A stretch of 64,000 bases of DNA, taken from NCBI GenBank assembly GCA_947458745.1, contig CANGYQ010000015.1, forward strand, positions 1 through 64,000. The letters run 5' to 3'. Numbering within the stretch: the stretch's first letter is position 1; each line of letters begins with the position of its first letter. The stretch is from Bryobacteraceae bacterium (lineage in GTDB: Bacteria > Acidobacteriota > Terriglobia > Bryobacterales > Bryobacteraceae). Below, piece by piece: positions 1-9,099 of this stretch. The notes beneath the pieces were generated by a model. The model worked only from the letters and a program-made list of their open reading frames with translations, was not told where the DNA came from and did no database searches. Both the position numbers and the translations under genes were made by a program.

Positions 1-128
1 CCGCCGGTGGCGCCGCGGGTGCCGGAACCGTCCTGACCTCACGCGGCAAGCCCGCCGAAATCGCCACCGAAACCCGCATCCCCTTCCGGCTGAAGGAAGC
101 GGTGACGATTACGGAAAAGCTGGACTAG
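1..128 (+). CDS. C-terminal end of a secreted or envelope protein (partial)
   Basis: An open frame enters from the left edge and stops at TAG 126-128. About 41 residues remain: a glycine/alanine-rich stretch, then RGKPAEIATETRIPFRLKE and an end in VTITEKLD. The Gly/Ala run followed by a 'RIPFRL...VTI' ending resembles the C-terminus of acidobacterial glycine-zipper proteins, but this is a resemblance only. The start and main domain lie outside the window, so no function is assigned. Confidence 0.55.
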   Translation, partial: AGGAAGAGTVLTSRGKPAEIATETRIPFRLKEAVTITEKLD

Positions 129-201
129 TTCGAGGCCTTCGCAGTCCGTCCATCAACTGCTGAATGCACGGGGGGAACTTGCTTCAGTGGGATGGAACCA
201 C

Positions 202-238
202 AAAAGAAAAACGGGGCATGCCTTTCAGCACACCCCGT
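202..238 (-). terminator. Rho-independent terminator of the PEP-CTERM stump
   Basis: On the minus strand an 11-bp stem (ACGGGGTGTGC paired with GCATGCCCCGT, two G-T wobbles) with a short TGAAAG loop is followed by TTTTTCTTTT. It lies 31 bp past the stop of the PEP-CTERM fragment at 270-431 and has the right polarity to have ended that gene. Confidence 0.8.
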
Positions 239-269
239 CACGGAACCAGAACGGACCCATCGGACTTAG

Positions 270-431
270 TTAGACTTTGCGGCGGAAGAACGCCAGCAAG
301 CCTGCGGCGCCCACTATCAGCCCCCACGTACCCGGCTCGGGAACCCCCGTGTCCGGTGTCGCGATAAAGTCGATGTCGTTGCTGCTCGTCAGGTTAGTCA
401 TGCCAGTGTTCCAACCTTCGTCATGATCGCA
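270..431 (-). pseudogene. PEP-CTERM protein, C-terminal stump
   Basis: The minus frame ending at TAA 270-272 encodes the tripartite PEP-CTERM sorting signal: VPEPGTWG, a hydrophobic stretch LIVGAAGLLAFF, then RRKV. In this family the signal directs exported proteins to exosortase. Reading upstream, the frame meets TGA at 432-434 after only about 54 residues, with no signal peptide or start, and the decayed insertion element begins about 14 bp further on. The 5' part of the gene is therefore gone, plausibly through that insertion. The intact downstream terminator fits a formerly working gene. Confidence 0.75.
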
Positions 432-542
432 TCACTTACGTCTTCTTTAGCAGGATGCTGACATTCTCTTCAAACAAGTGACATGGTACACGTGTGAGGC
501 GTCTATTCCAACATAAGAGGAGAAGACATTCAGCAAAAGGAG

Positions 543-1020
543 TTGTTCAGCTATGGATCGCTGGAAGAGCGGGTTCCGGAAGATCATCCGCTGAGGCCGA
601 TCCGGGCGATGTTGGACGAAGCGTTGAAAGCGCTCGATGGCCGGTTCGGCGAGATCTACAGCAGCGAGGGGCGCAAGTCGATTCCGCCGGAACGGCTGCT
701 GCGGGCGCTGCTGATCCAGCTGTTGTACTCGGTGCGCAGCGAGCGGATGCTGATGGAGCAACTGCGCTACAACCTTTTGTTCCACTGGTTCGTGGGGCTA
801 CCGGCGGACGAGCCGGTGTGGCATCCGACGATGTTCAGCAACACCGTGACCGGCTGCCGGAAGGCGCAGTGGCCAAGCAGTTCTTCACGATCGTCGTCTG
901 GCTGAAAAAGGTGGCCGTGCAGCGCAAGACACGCTTCCGCGGCCCGGACCAAGTGGGTTGGATGTTCACCTTCACGGCAGCAGCCTACAATACGGCAGCA
1001 GCCTACAATCTGGTGCGCAG
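543..1020 (+). pseudogene. IS5-type transposase, frameshifted and internally deleted
   Basis: From 543 one frame gives the typical N-terminal region: LFSYGSLEERVPEDHPLRPI, then GRKSIPPERLLRALLIQLLY, RSERMLMEQL and LLFHWFVGL. Near 840-848 the homology jumps frame (RDRLPEGAVAKQFF continues in another frame). Soon after, near 895-915, it jumps to the extreme C-terminus (KTRFRG, VGWMFTFTAAAYNLVR), skipping the whole catalytic core of roughly 250 residues. An 18-bp in-frame tandem duplication sits in the C-terminal motif. This is a dead remnant; the family call rests on the N- and C-terminal motifs. Confidence 0.8.
974..1009 (+). repeat. 18-bp tandem duplication in the transposase remnant
   Basis: Two perfect copies of ACGGCAGCAGCCTACAAT lie head to tail at 974-991 and 992-1009, duplicating the residues TAAAYN of the conserved transposase C-terminus. 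Confidence 0.9.
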
Positions 1021-1264
1021 GCGAGACCTGCCGCTTCAGCCGGCCAACGCCCAGCCAGAAGCGTCTCCAGAGGCGGGAAAACAGGCCTTCCGACACACTC
1101 GCAGCGGCTTTCCCAGAATCACACTCACGATCTTCCACGCCTTCCCGACCGCGTCGCCGTCCGCCCAGTTGCACCAGACTGGATTTTTCAGCGGTCTGTT
1201 AGGTGGTCCCACACCCGGAGCGAGATGTTTTGATATAGTTCACGGAGCAAAGGGAGCCGCTCAC

Positions 1265-4200
1265 ATGCAACCATTCCGCATACTCTTCAGTACCGCCGTC
1301 CTCGCCGCCGCCGCTTGGGCCCAGGTGGCCACATCCACCATTTTCGGAACCGTTACCGATAGCTCCGGCGCCGCCGTCGCGGGAGCCAAAGTGACCGCCA
1401 TCAACCCAGCTACACGGGTCCCGGAAACCGTAGAAGCCAATGCGGACGGCAATTACATTTTTCCCAACCTCCGGCCGGGCACCTACAACATTGGCGTCGA
1501 AGCCGGTGGCTTTAAGCGCTCACAACAGAGTGGCGTGCTGGTGGAAGTGAACCAGCGGGCCCGCGTGGACATCGCCCTCACCGTTGGCGAGGTTAAGGAA
1601 ACGATTGAAGTATCCGGCAATGTCTCCACCGTCGATACCTTTTCGGCCACGGTGAAGGAAGTTGTGGACTCCAACCGCATGGTGGATCTGCCCTTGAATG
1701 GACGCAATGCTCTACAACTTCAAGCGCTGTTACCTGGATCGATTCAAATGGGTGCCGGCTCCGCCGCATCGCTGATCGCCTTGAACACCAGCATCGTGTT
1801 CGCAGTAAACGGCGCGAGGCCCAACCAGTCTTCCTACACGTTGGACGGCGGCTTGAACATGGACATGTACAACAACCTGCCCGCCGCCTTCCCCAATCCG
1901 GACGCGCTGCAGGAGTTCTCCATTCTGCAAAATTCCTATTCAGCGGTCAGCGGACGCAACGCGGGCGCGGTGATCAACATGGTCACCAAGTCCGGCACCA
2001 ACCAGGTGCACGGCGTGCTGTACAACTTTCTGCGCAACGACAAGCTGAACACGCGCAACTTCTTCGCCGCCCGGCCGGACCCGCTGAAGCGCAACCAGTT
2101 CGGCGGCACCTTTGGGGCACCGGTGCTGATCCCCAAGCTCTACAACGGCAAGGACCGCACGTTTGTCTTTTTCGCCACCGAATTCACCCGCCAGCGCTTT
2201 GGCCAGACGTCTTCCTCCTCCATCATGCCAACGGCACTGGAGCGCAACGGCGACTTTTCCCAGTCGCGCCTGCCCGGGGGGCGCTTTGTCGCAGACCCCA
2301 ACACGGTCACCGCCACCAGCACGGGCACGCCTTTCCCGAACAATCAGATTCCCGCCAACCGCCTGGATGCGGTAGCCACCAACTTCGCAAGGGCCTTCCT
2401 GCCGCTGCCGAACGCCCCGGGCAACATTTTGTCCTACAACGTCTCGCTGCCCACGGAAGAAGACCAGTACACGCTGAAGCTGGACCATAGCTTCTCGGAC
2501 AAGAACAAGGCCAGTCTGCGGTATCTCTATTCTGATTACCGCATCAACTTCAACCACACTCTGCCCAACTTCAACTCCAACAACAACTGGTCCACGCACA
2601 ACGCCACCATCAACGACTCGCATATCTTCTCGCCCAACGTCGTCAACAATGCCACTTTCACCTTCGCGCGGAACACCTTTATCCGGTCGCCGCTGCCGTC
2701 CGCAGGTGCCGCCGACTGGGCGGCGCTGGGGTGCCGGGGCTGTGTGTCGCTGGCCCCTCCCGGTAACCCAACCGATTGGTCGATCAATGTGCAGAACGGC
2801 TTCAACGCCCGTATCAACACGGCATTCTTCAGCTACATGCAGAACTATCAGTTTCTGGACACGCTGACGGTGACCAAGAGTAACCACCTGCTTTCATTTG
2901 GTGCCGATGTCGCCTTTGTGCGGCGCAATGGACGGGAGTTCTTCCAGGTGACGCCGCAATGGGGCTTTGATGGTCAGCGGTCCAATGCCTTCTACGGCTA
3001 TGCCGACTTCATGCTGGGCGCGCCGCGAAGTGTTTTCCAGAATTCGCCGCTGCGGGCTTTTCAATACAAGTGGACGCCCTTCCTTTATTTCAATGACGAT
3101 TGGCGCGTCAATCGCCGCCTCACCATCAACCTGGGTATCCGCTGGGAGCCGTACTTGACGGTGAAGGAGAAGAATGGCGAGCTGGGTGCGTTCCGTCCGG
3201 GGCAGCAGTCCCAGATCTGGCCGCGGGCGCCCATCGGTGCGTTGTTCCCCGGAGACGCTGGTGTACCCAATGGCATTACGCCTAACCGCTACGCGCGGTT
3301 CTCGCCCCGGTTTGGTCTGGCTTGGGACCCGACCGGCAAAGGCAAGACCAGTGTCCGCTTGGGATACGGTGTCTTCTCGGACACCCTGCGCTTGGTCGCG
3401 CTGAATACCAACTCCACCAATCAGCCCTTCTCGCTCGGGCTGACCACCTTCGACATTCCCTTCAGTGAACCTTATCGCAATGCCCCGACAGTACTGCCTG
3501 CCTTGGTCAGCTACGGCGCTCCCACTGCGGCAGACCGGCCGACACGCGGCTTTATTGCTCCGGTCCGCCACAACTCGATCGACCCGGCTTTCACGGCGGG
3601 CTACATGCAGCAATGGAACGTGAATTTGCAGCAGGAGTTCTGGAAGAACCTGGTGGTGCAAGCCGCCTACGTGGGTTCGAAGGGAACCCGACTGATGGTG
3701 GGCCAGAACATCAACCCCGCCGTCTTCGTGCCCGGAAACTCAACGCCGGGCAACGTGAATGCGCGGCGAGTCTACCCGGGATTTGAGCAGATCCAGAACA
3801 CCCAATCGACGGCTAACTCCACCTATCATTCGCTCCAGTTGAGCGTCAACCGGCGCTTCTCGAGCGGCATCTCGATCCTGGGTTCTTACGTGTGGGCGAA
3901 GTCACTGGACTTGGCGTCGAACGACGGCAACTCGGGCGTCGGCAATCAGGCCACCAACCCCTTCAACCAGGCGCTGGACAAGGGGCTCTCGGACTTCGAT
4001 GTCCGCCACCGCGTGGTGACGTCGTTCCTGTATGAACTGCCCTTCTTCAAGAAGCAGCCCGGCGCGATGCGCACGCTGCTGGGCGGCTGGCAGATCAACG
4101 GCATCATGACGCTGCAGGCCGGTCTACCCTTCACGGTTTCCGCCGGCGCCGACCGGTCACTGGCCGGCATTGGGCGTGACCGGGCGGACGTCTCCGGATC

Positions 4201-4531
4201 CGTGGCCGTCAATAGCGGTTCCAGCCGGAACGACCAGGTGTTCCGCTATTTCGACACCACGCGCTTCGCGTTGCCCGCCTTGGGCACATTCGGCACCGTG
4301 GGCCGCAATACGCTGATCGGACCGGGCCTGATCAACTTCGATTCGGCCATCTTCAAGCAGTTCCGGTTCGCCGAACGGCGCGAACTGGAGTTCCGCTGGG
4401 AGACGTTTAACGCAGCTAACCGCCCCAACCTGGGCAACCCGATTGCCAGCTTCACCAACGGCGCTTTCGGCCGCATCACCACGGCCGGTTCGCCGAGGAT
4501 CATGCAGTTCGGCTTGAAGCTCTACTACTAA
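1265..4531 (+). CDS. TonB-dependent receptor, Oar-like, with carboxypeptidase-regulatory domain
   Basis: Predicted outer-membrane protein of 1088 residues. The frame is open from 494, but the start is placed at ATG 1265. It begins a clear signal peptide (MQPFRILFSTAVLAAAAWAQ) and has AGGGAG upstream; the longer frame only reads through the IS remnant. Residues about 22-110 form a carboxypeptidase-regulatory-like beta sandwich (IFGTVTDSSGAAVAGAKV...NLRPGTYNI). A plug-like region follows (LPLNGRNALQLQALLPG, VNGARPNQSSYTLDGG), then a large beta-barrel ending in an aromatic residue (LKLYY). This is the standard acidobacterial Oar-type architecture, probably for uptake of large substrates; the ligand cannot be told. 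A strong terminator follows. Confidence 0.92.
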   Translation: MQPFRILFSTAVLAAAAWAQVATSTIFGTVTDSSGAAVAGAKVTAINPATRVPETVEANADGNYIFPNLRPGTYNIGVEAGGFKRSQQSGVLVEVNQRARVDIALTVGEVKETIEVSGNVSTVDTFSATVKEVVDSNRMVDLPLNGRNALQLQALLPGSIQMGAGSAASLIALNTSIVFAVNGARPNQSSYTLDGGLNMDMYNNLPAAFPNPDALQEFSILQNSYSAVSGRNAGAVINMVTKSGTNQVHGVLYNFLRNDKLNTRNFFAARPDPLKRNQFGGTFGAPVLIPKLYNGKDRTFVFFATEFTRQRFGQTSSSSIMPTALERNGDFSQSRLPGGRFVADPNTVTATSTGTPFPNNQIPANRLDAVATNFARAFLPLPNAPGNILSYNVSLPTEEDQYTLKLDHSFSDKNKASLRYLYSDYRINFNHTLPNFNSNNNWSTHNATINDSHIFSPNVVNNATFTFARNTFIRSPLPSAGAADWAALGCRGCVSLAPPGNPTDWSINVQNGFNARINTAFFSYMQNYQFLDTLTVTKSNHLLSFGADVAFVRRNGREFFQVTPQWGFDGQRSNAFYGYADFMLGAPRSVFQNSPLRAFQYKWTPFLYFNDDWRVNRRLTINLGIRWEPYLTVKEKNGELGAFRPGQQSQIWPRAPIGALFPGDAGVPNGITPNRYARFSPRFGLAWDPTGKGKTSVRLGYGVFSDTLRLVALNTNSTNQPFSLGLTTFDIPFSEPYRNAPTVLPALVSYGAPTAADRPTRGFIAPVRHNSIDPAFTAGYMQQWNVNLQQEFWKNLVVQAAYVGSKGTRLMVGQNINPAVFVPGNSTPGNVNARRVYPGFEQIQNTQSTANSTYHSLQLSVNRRFSSGISILGSYVWAKSLDLASNDGNSGVGNQATNPFNQALDKGLSDFDVRHRVVTSFLYELPFFKKQPGAMRTLLGGWQINGIMTLQAGLPFTVSAGADRSLAGIGRDRADVSGSVAVNSGSSRNDQVFRYFDTTRFALPALGTFGTVGRNTLIGPGLINFDSAIFKQFRFAERRELEFRWETFNAANRPNLGNPIASFTNGAFGRITTAGSPRIMQFGLKLYY

Positions 4532-4553
4532 CGCGGCGTTTCGAGCATAGAAG

Positions 4554-4595
4554 GGCTCCAGCACTCTCCACTGGAAGTGCCGGAGCCTTTCTTTT
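4554..4595 (+). terminator. Rho-independent terminator after the TonB receptor
   Basis: GGCTCC-A-GCACT pairs with AGTGC-C-GGAGCC (one internal mismatch, 10-nt loop) and is followed by TTTCTTTTT, starting 22 bp after the receptor stop codon. Confidence 0.9.
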
Positions 4596-4690
4596 TGCTC
4601 GGACTCTCCACAGCGCGAGCTGATGCTGGAACAACGCCCGCTTTGCTCCCCGCGCTCAGCACGCGGCGATAGGATATTCTTCAAACCAGG

Positions 4691-6000
4691 ATGCTTCCGC
4701 TCGCCCTTATGGCTACCATCGCCTGGCAGTCCGCAGCATCGGCGGAGGAGGCTACCCTTCCGCGCGATGAATGGTTGCCGCTGCTGATCAAGATCTCGCA
4801 GGTTGTGCGTCAGCAATCAGAACGGCTGCGCAATTTTATTGCGTAAAGTCGGTTAACCGGTATACGACTGACGGCAAGCGCCGTGAAACCCGGGACACCT
4901 TGCGATTCGAGACCGGCATCGTCGGTGATGGCGAAGTATTTGGCTGGCCCGGCCAGGAACTGAGCCAGGATTCGCCCAACGGACTAGTGGCCTTCGGGGC
5001 CAGTACAACCGGCGATTTGTACTCTACTGTGCGCAGCGCCGTCGTAAATCGCGAAGTTACGATTCTCCAAGCGAAGCGAGGTCCCAGCGGCGAGGTTGTA
5101 TTCAGCTACGAGATGGGGGCACTCAACTCCCATGTCACGGTGAGCGGCCCAACGGCCTCCGCCACGGTTCCGTTTCGTGGGGAGTTCGCCGTCGAGCCCA
5201 CTGAGCCTCGCCTACTTTGGTTCAGGAAAGAGGCAGACGATATCCCGGTCGCAGTGGGCACCCGTCGCACCGAGACGATGCTCCGCTACAATCGCAAAGC
5301 TAATCAGCCACCCTTTGACATTGTGCCCGTCTCCGCCGTCACCGTCATGCACGATTGGTGGGGAAGGCAATCTACACTGTCTTCCACCTGGCAGGGTTGC
5401 GCCGAGTATGCCGTTACCTCCGCCATCTCTTTCGGCGACGAACACAAGGCTGCGGCCACCGGCCACCGGCTCATCAGCAGCTGGCTGGGAGTCCGTGAGG
5501 GTACCTTCTCCACCGAGCTTAGCGGCGAAACAGCTCTGGCCAGCCTCACGGCTGGCGATTCGGTGGCCATGCATCTTTCTTCCGCCGTCACTCTTTCTGA
5601 CGGATCGCAGTTGCCTGTCGGTACGCGTTTGATGACCCGAGTGGTGCTGAACCATGTGCGCCCAGATGACCGGACGCGCATTGTTGGCCTGCGACTGGAT
5701 CCTCATGTGGGCGCCGGGCGGCGGGTTCTGCTCGATGCCACGGCCGAGCAGATCACCGGATCCGGGGTGGAGACGGGCGTTAGGGTGACACGGTATTCCG
5801 CACGCTCGAACCGGGTGGGCTCAATGTCGTCCTTTGAGAGCAGTGAGGAGAAACTCTACCTGGACCGAAGCGCCGGAGCCGCCACGTTCATGCTTCCACT
5901 CGGGGCCGCAAAACTGCCACTTCCCCTCAAGATCAGGTGGCGGGTGGACCCAGCGGCACGCTCAGAAGCACTCCGAACTCGCGCGGGAAGTGGCAACTGA
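4691..6000 (+). pseudogene. Secreted hypothetical protein, broken by one frameshift
   Basis: ATG 4691 opens a signal-peptide-like start (MLPLALMATIAWQSAASAEE), continues to RQQSERLRNFIA and stops at TAA 4844-4846. The frame shifted by one base continues CVKSVNRYTTDGKRRE and stays open to 6000 (about 385 more residues). Joining the frames gives 'LRNFICVKSVNRY', matching the 'LPNF(I/V)C' pattern common near the N-terminus of acidobacterial exported proteins. One base lost in the T-rich run at 4833-4841 explains both halves. It is either a recent pseudogene or a sequencing error. The function is not recognised; the body is beta-rich with no visible catalytic motif. The 3' end overlaps the convergent gene by 68 bp. 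Confidence 0.7.
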
Positions 6001-6583
6001 CCCGGGCGTGGACGCGACCCTGACGGTCAAAGTAGCGGCCCGAGAGTCCACACGGGAATACGCCTTCATGCCAGATGTTGGGGTGAATATAGAGCCCGCA
6101 GGAGCCGTCAAACCAGAAGGTTTTGAACTGCTCCGGCCGCACGTCATCGCCCGGCAGTGCCAACGGCACCACAAATGGTTCGCGAGCTTGCGGGTAGAAC
6201 AACTGGCCGCCATCGGGGTGATAGTTGGCATGCCACAGCAGTAAACGTTGCGGTGGTAGCGCGGGTGCCGGACCGGGTTCACCAGGCGGACGCGAGAAGC
6301 CCAGCACGTAGTGGCCACCCACGGCATCATTGTGGGCCATCAGGCGTTCGCCGTCCCAGCCACAGGCAAAGATGCCATCGGTCGTGCCTGCTTCATCACC
6401 CGTGTCCTCATCCACCTCGCGCCATCCAGCAGCGGGCCAGCGGACAATTTCGACAGGGTGGCTCTGCGGGTTGGTGACCAGTTCGCCGTAGCCCTTTAGG
6501 CTTTCCGCCGTCGCAATGACAAACGGAGATTCCACCACCGGCAGGTGTGGCGGAATCTCCGGATTCAAATAGTCCAGCAGCAT
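5933..6583 (-). CDS. Ureidoglycolate lyase-like (AllA superfamily) protein
   Basis: 216 residues with a cupin-like set of conserved blocks: GGHYVLGFSRPP, LLLWHANYHPDGGQLFYP, PFVVPLALPGDDV, GLYIHPNIWHEGVFP and HARVSCHF. These match the ureidoglycolate lyase family, which releases glyoxylate and urea from ureidoglycolate in purine breakdown. The His and Glu residues in the WHAN/GGQ and IHP-WHEG blocks are the expected active-site positions. No other purine-catabolism gene is visible, so the true substrate may differ. It lies 21 bp downstream of ndk on the same strand and is probably the last gene of the sucCD-ndk cluster. Confidence 0.8.
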   Translation of the reverse strand: MLLDYLNPEIPPHLPVVESPFVIATAESLKGYGELVTNPQSHPVEIVRWPAAGWREVDEDTGDEAGTTDGIFACGWDGERLMAHNDAVGGHYVLGFSRPPGEPGPAPALPPQRLLLWHANYHPDGGQLFYPQAREPFVVPLALPGDDVRPEQFKTFWFDGSCGLYIHPNIWHEGVFPCGLSGRYFDRQGRVHARVSCHFPREFGVLLSVPLGPPAT

Positions 6584-6604
6584 GATGGCCCTGGATGTCG
6601 GGGC

Positions 6605-7018
6605 TTAGGCCAGTTCGTAGGCGCGGAAGAACCACGCCAGCTCAATGGCGGCGTTCTCTTCCGAATCTGAACCGTGGGCAGCGTTCTTGCCGATGGATTC
6701 GGCGAACAGCTTGCGGATGGTGCCCTCATCGGCGTTGGCCGGGTTGGTGGCGCCCATCAGCTTGCGCCATTCAGCGAAAGCGTTCTCTTTTTCCAGGCAC
6801 AGCAGGATGCACGGACCGGACGTCATAAACTCCACCAGGCCCTCAAAGAACGGCTTTCCCTGGTGGACCGCGTAGAAGCCCTCGGCTTCGTCCTTGGCCA
6901 GCTTGGTCATGCGAACGGCGCGCAGCTTGAATCCGTTGGCTTCAATCAGGGCAAGAATCTTGCCTGCATTGCCCGCAGCAACAGCGTCGGGCTTGATAAT
7001 TCCGAAAGTTAGCGACAT
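6605..7018 (-). CDS. ndk: Nucleoside diphosphate kinase
   Basis: 137 residues, the normal bacterial length. It transfers the gamma phosphate between nucleoside triphosphates and diphosphates through a phospho-histidine. The start IIKPDAV and the active-site block NAAHGSDS (His115) are intact. It follows sucD by 30 bp on the same strand. Succinyl-CoA synthetase makes ATP or GTP and Ndk interconverts them, so the linkage is functionally sensible. Confidence 0.97.
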   Translation of the reverse strand: MSLTFGIIKPDAVAAGNAGKILALIEANGFKLRAVRMTKLAKDEAEGFYAVHQGKPFFEGLVEFMTSGPCILLCLEKENAFAEWRKLMGATNPANADEGTIRKLFAESIGKNAAHGSDSEENAAIELAWFFRAYELA

Positions 7019-7048
7019 AGCTCTTCTCTTCTTGTTTTGGGGAAGCTC

Positions 7049-7921
7049 TTACAGGCCCATCCGTTGAGCGAGGGTGGCACCCAAGTCGGCAGGCGACACA
7101 CAGACACTGATGCCCGCTTCGGTCATGGCCGCCATCTTGTCCGATGCCTTGCCCGAACCACCAGAGATGATGGCACCGGCGTGGCCCATGCGGCGGCCCG
7201 GAGGCGCAGTCTGTCCGCAAATGAATCCCACCACCGGCTTCTTGACATTGGCTTTGACGAACGCGGCGGCGGTCTCTTCCGCACTGCCACCAATCTCACC
7301 AATCATGATGATGCCGTGCGTGTCCGGGTCTTCATTGAACAGCGTCAGGGCGTCGACAAAGTTGGTGCCGATGATCGGGTCACCACCGATGCCGATGCAG
7401 GTGGACTGGCCGATGCCCAGCTTGGTCAACTGGCCAACGGCTTCATAGGTCAAGGTGCCGGAGCGCGAAACCACGCCCACATTGCCGGGCAGGTGGATAT
7501 GCGCGGGCATGATACCGATCTTGCACTTGCCCGGCGAAATAATGCCCGGGCAGTTGGGGCCGATCAGGCGCGTCTTCTTGCCGCGCATGAAGGACCAGAC
7601 CTTCGTCATGTCATTGGCCGGAATACCTTCGGTGATGCAGACCACCAGCGGCAATTCCGCATCCACCGCTTCCATGATCGCGTCGGCGGCAAACGGAGGC
7701 GGCACAAAAATCACACTGGCATTGGCGCCGGTGGCTTTGGCCGCATCGGCCACCGTGTCGAACACGGGCCGGTCCAGATGCGTCGAACCACCCTTGCCGG
7801 GCGTGACACCGCCCACGACCTGCGTGCCATAGGCGATCGCTTGCGTGGCGTGGAAAGTGCCTTCGCGGCCGGTAAAGCCCTGAACGATCAGGCGAGTATT
7901 TTGATCAACGAGAACGCTCAT
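7049..7921 (-). CDS. sucD: Succinyl-CoA synthetase, alpha subunit
   Basis: 290 residues. The alpha subunit binds CoA and carries the phospho-histidine. Seen: the Rossmann CoA-binding start ([14 protein letters not shown]), [19 protein letters not shown], and the active-site segment [14 protein letters not shown] with His247. The start is 1 bp after the sucC stop, so the two are translated together. It makes succinate plus ATP/GTP from succinyl-CoA in the TCA cycle. Confidence 0.97.
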   Translation of the reverse strand: MSVLVDQNTRLIVQGFTGREGTFHATQAIAYGTQVVGGVTPGKGGSTHLDRPVFDTVADAAKATGANASVIFVPPPFAADAIMEAVDAELPLVVCITEGIPANDMTKVWSFMRGKKTRLIGPNCPGIISPGKCKIGIMPAHIHLPGNVGVVSRSGTLTYEAVGQLTKLGIGQSTCIGIGGDPIIGTNFVDALTLFNEDPDTHGIIMIGEIGGSAEETAAAFVKANVKKPVVGFICGQTAPPGRRMGHAGAIISGGSGKASDKMAAMTEAGISVCVSPADLGATLAQRMGL

Positions 7922-7922
7922 G

Positions 7923-9080
7923 TTATTTGGCCACCGCCACGACTTTCTCCGCGGCGTCCTTCATGCCATCGGCCACCATAAAGTTGAACCCGCTCTCCAC
8001 CAGAATCTTCTTGCCCTCTTCGACGTTGGTGCCTTCCATGCGCACCACCACCGGGATCTTGAAGCCCAGTTCGCGGGCCGCATTGACGACGCCCGTCGCC
8101 AGCACGTCACAGCGCAGAATGCCGCCAAAGATATTGATCAGCACGGCCTTCACGCTGGGGTCAGACAGCAGGATACGAAACGCATTCTTGATCTGATCGG
8201 CATTGGCGCCGCCGCCGACATCCAGGAAGTTGGCCGGGCTGCCGCCCGCGTACTTGATGATGTCCATGGTGGCCATCGCCAAACCCGCGCCGTTCACCAT
8301 GCAAGCGACGTTGCCGTCCAGCTTGATGTAGTTCAGTGAGAACTTGCTGGCTTCCACTTCCAGCGGATCTTCTTCTTCAAAGTCCCGCAGTTCCAGCAGT
8401 TCCTTGTGACGGAATAGAGCGTTGTCGTCCAGCGTGATCTTGGCGTCCAGCGCCACCACGCGGCCATCGGCCGTCAGGATCAGCGGGTTGATCTCGGCCA
8501 GTGAACAATCGTAGGCGTCGTAAGCCTTGACGAGAGCCTGCATGGTCGCCACGGCCGCGTTGACGCTGGCGGGCGGAATACCGATGCCAAAGGCCATCTT
8601 GCGAGCCTGGTAAGCGCCCAGCCCCAGGCCGGGCTCCAGCGGTTCCTTCAGGATCTTCTCGGGGCTGTGGGCGGCCACTTCTTCAATCTCGACGCCGCCT
8701 TCGCTGGATGCCATCACAACGTTCTTGCCGGTGGCGCGGTCCAGCGTAATGCCAAGATAGAATTCTTTGGCAATGGGCAGCTGTTCTTCCACCAACACGC
8801 GCTTCACCAGGCGGCCTTCGGGCCCGGTCTGGTGCGTGATCAGCGTCATGCCCAGGATCTGCTTGGTGCGCTCCACGGCTTCATCCACGGAGTGGGCCAG
8901 CTTGACACCGCCCCCTTTGCCGCGGCCGCCAGCGTGGATCTGCGCCTTGACGACTACCTTCCCGCCAAGAGCCTTGGCTGCCGTTTCCGCCTCGTCCGGT
9001 GTAAAGCACACCTCACCCCGGGGCACAGGGACGCTGTACTTGGCCAAAAGACCCTTGGCCTGATACTCATGTATTTTCAT
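7923..9080 (-). CDS. sucC: Succinyl-CoA synthetase, beta subunit
   Basis: 385 residues. ATP-grasp N-terminal domain ([25 protein letters not shown]) followed by a CoA-ligase domain ([43 protein letters not shown]). It is the first gene of the minus-strand cluster sucC-sucD-ndk-ureidoglycolate-lyase-like. Its ATG lies only 19 bp from the divergent trpD ATG and no Shine-Dalgarno sequence is visible. A TATAGT hexamer ends 5 nt before the start, so the mRNA may be leaderless. Confidence 0.97.
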   Translation of the reverse strand: MKIHEYQAKGLLAKYSVPVPRGEVCFTPDEAETAAKALGGKVVVKAQIHAGGRGKGGGVKLAHSVDEAVERTKQILGMTLITHQTGPEGRLVKRVLVEEQLPIAKEFYLGITLDRATGKNVVMASSEGGVEIEEVAAHSPEKILKEPLEPGLGLGAYQARKMAFGIGIPPASVNAAVATMQALVKAYDAYDCSLAEINPLILTADGRVVALDAKITLDDNALFRHKELLELRDFEEEDPLEVEASKFSLNYIKLDGNVACMVNGAGLAMATMDIIKYAGGSPANFLDVGGGANADQIKNAFRILLSDPSVKAVLINIFGGILRCDVLATGVVNAARELGFKIPVVVRMEGTNVEEGKKILVESGFNFMVADGMKDAAEKVVAVAK

Positions 9081-9099
9081 CGGAAACTATAATTCTAAC
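9081..9099. promoter_or_regulatory. Divergent sucC/trpD promoter with shared symmetric -10
   Basis: The 19-bp spacer contains ACTATAAT. Read on the plus strand, TATAAT at 9088-9093 lies 6 nt before the trpD ATG. Read on the minus strand, TATAGT at 9086-9091 lies 5 nt before the sucC ATG. The two -10 boxes overlap and each would start transcription at or next to the first codon. No convincing -35 box was found for either direction. Confidence 0.6.

Larger units (their letters stand above)
448..1201 (+). mobile_element. Decayed IS5-family-like element
   Basis: The segment holds pieces of an IS5-type transposase bounded by imperfect inverted ends: TAGCAGGATGCTGAC at 448-462 and TTCAGCGGTCTGTTA at 1187-1201, whose reverse complement matches at about 10 of 15 positions. 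The element interrupts the PEP-CTERM stump on its left. The transposase lacks its catalytic core and is frameshifted, so the element cannot move by itself. The ends were picked by eye and no target-site duplication was confirmed. Confidence 0.6.

Noticed and set aside
164..367. 67-codon open frame upstream of the IS remnant
   Set aside because: It runs antisense through the PEP-CTERM stump and its terminator.
494..1264. Reading the TonB receptor from 494 (1345 residues)
   Set aside because: The extra 257 codons run through the IS remnant in the wrong frame for most of its protein. The signal peptide and ribosome site are at 1265.
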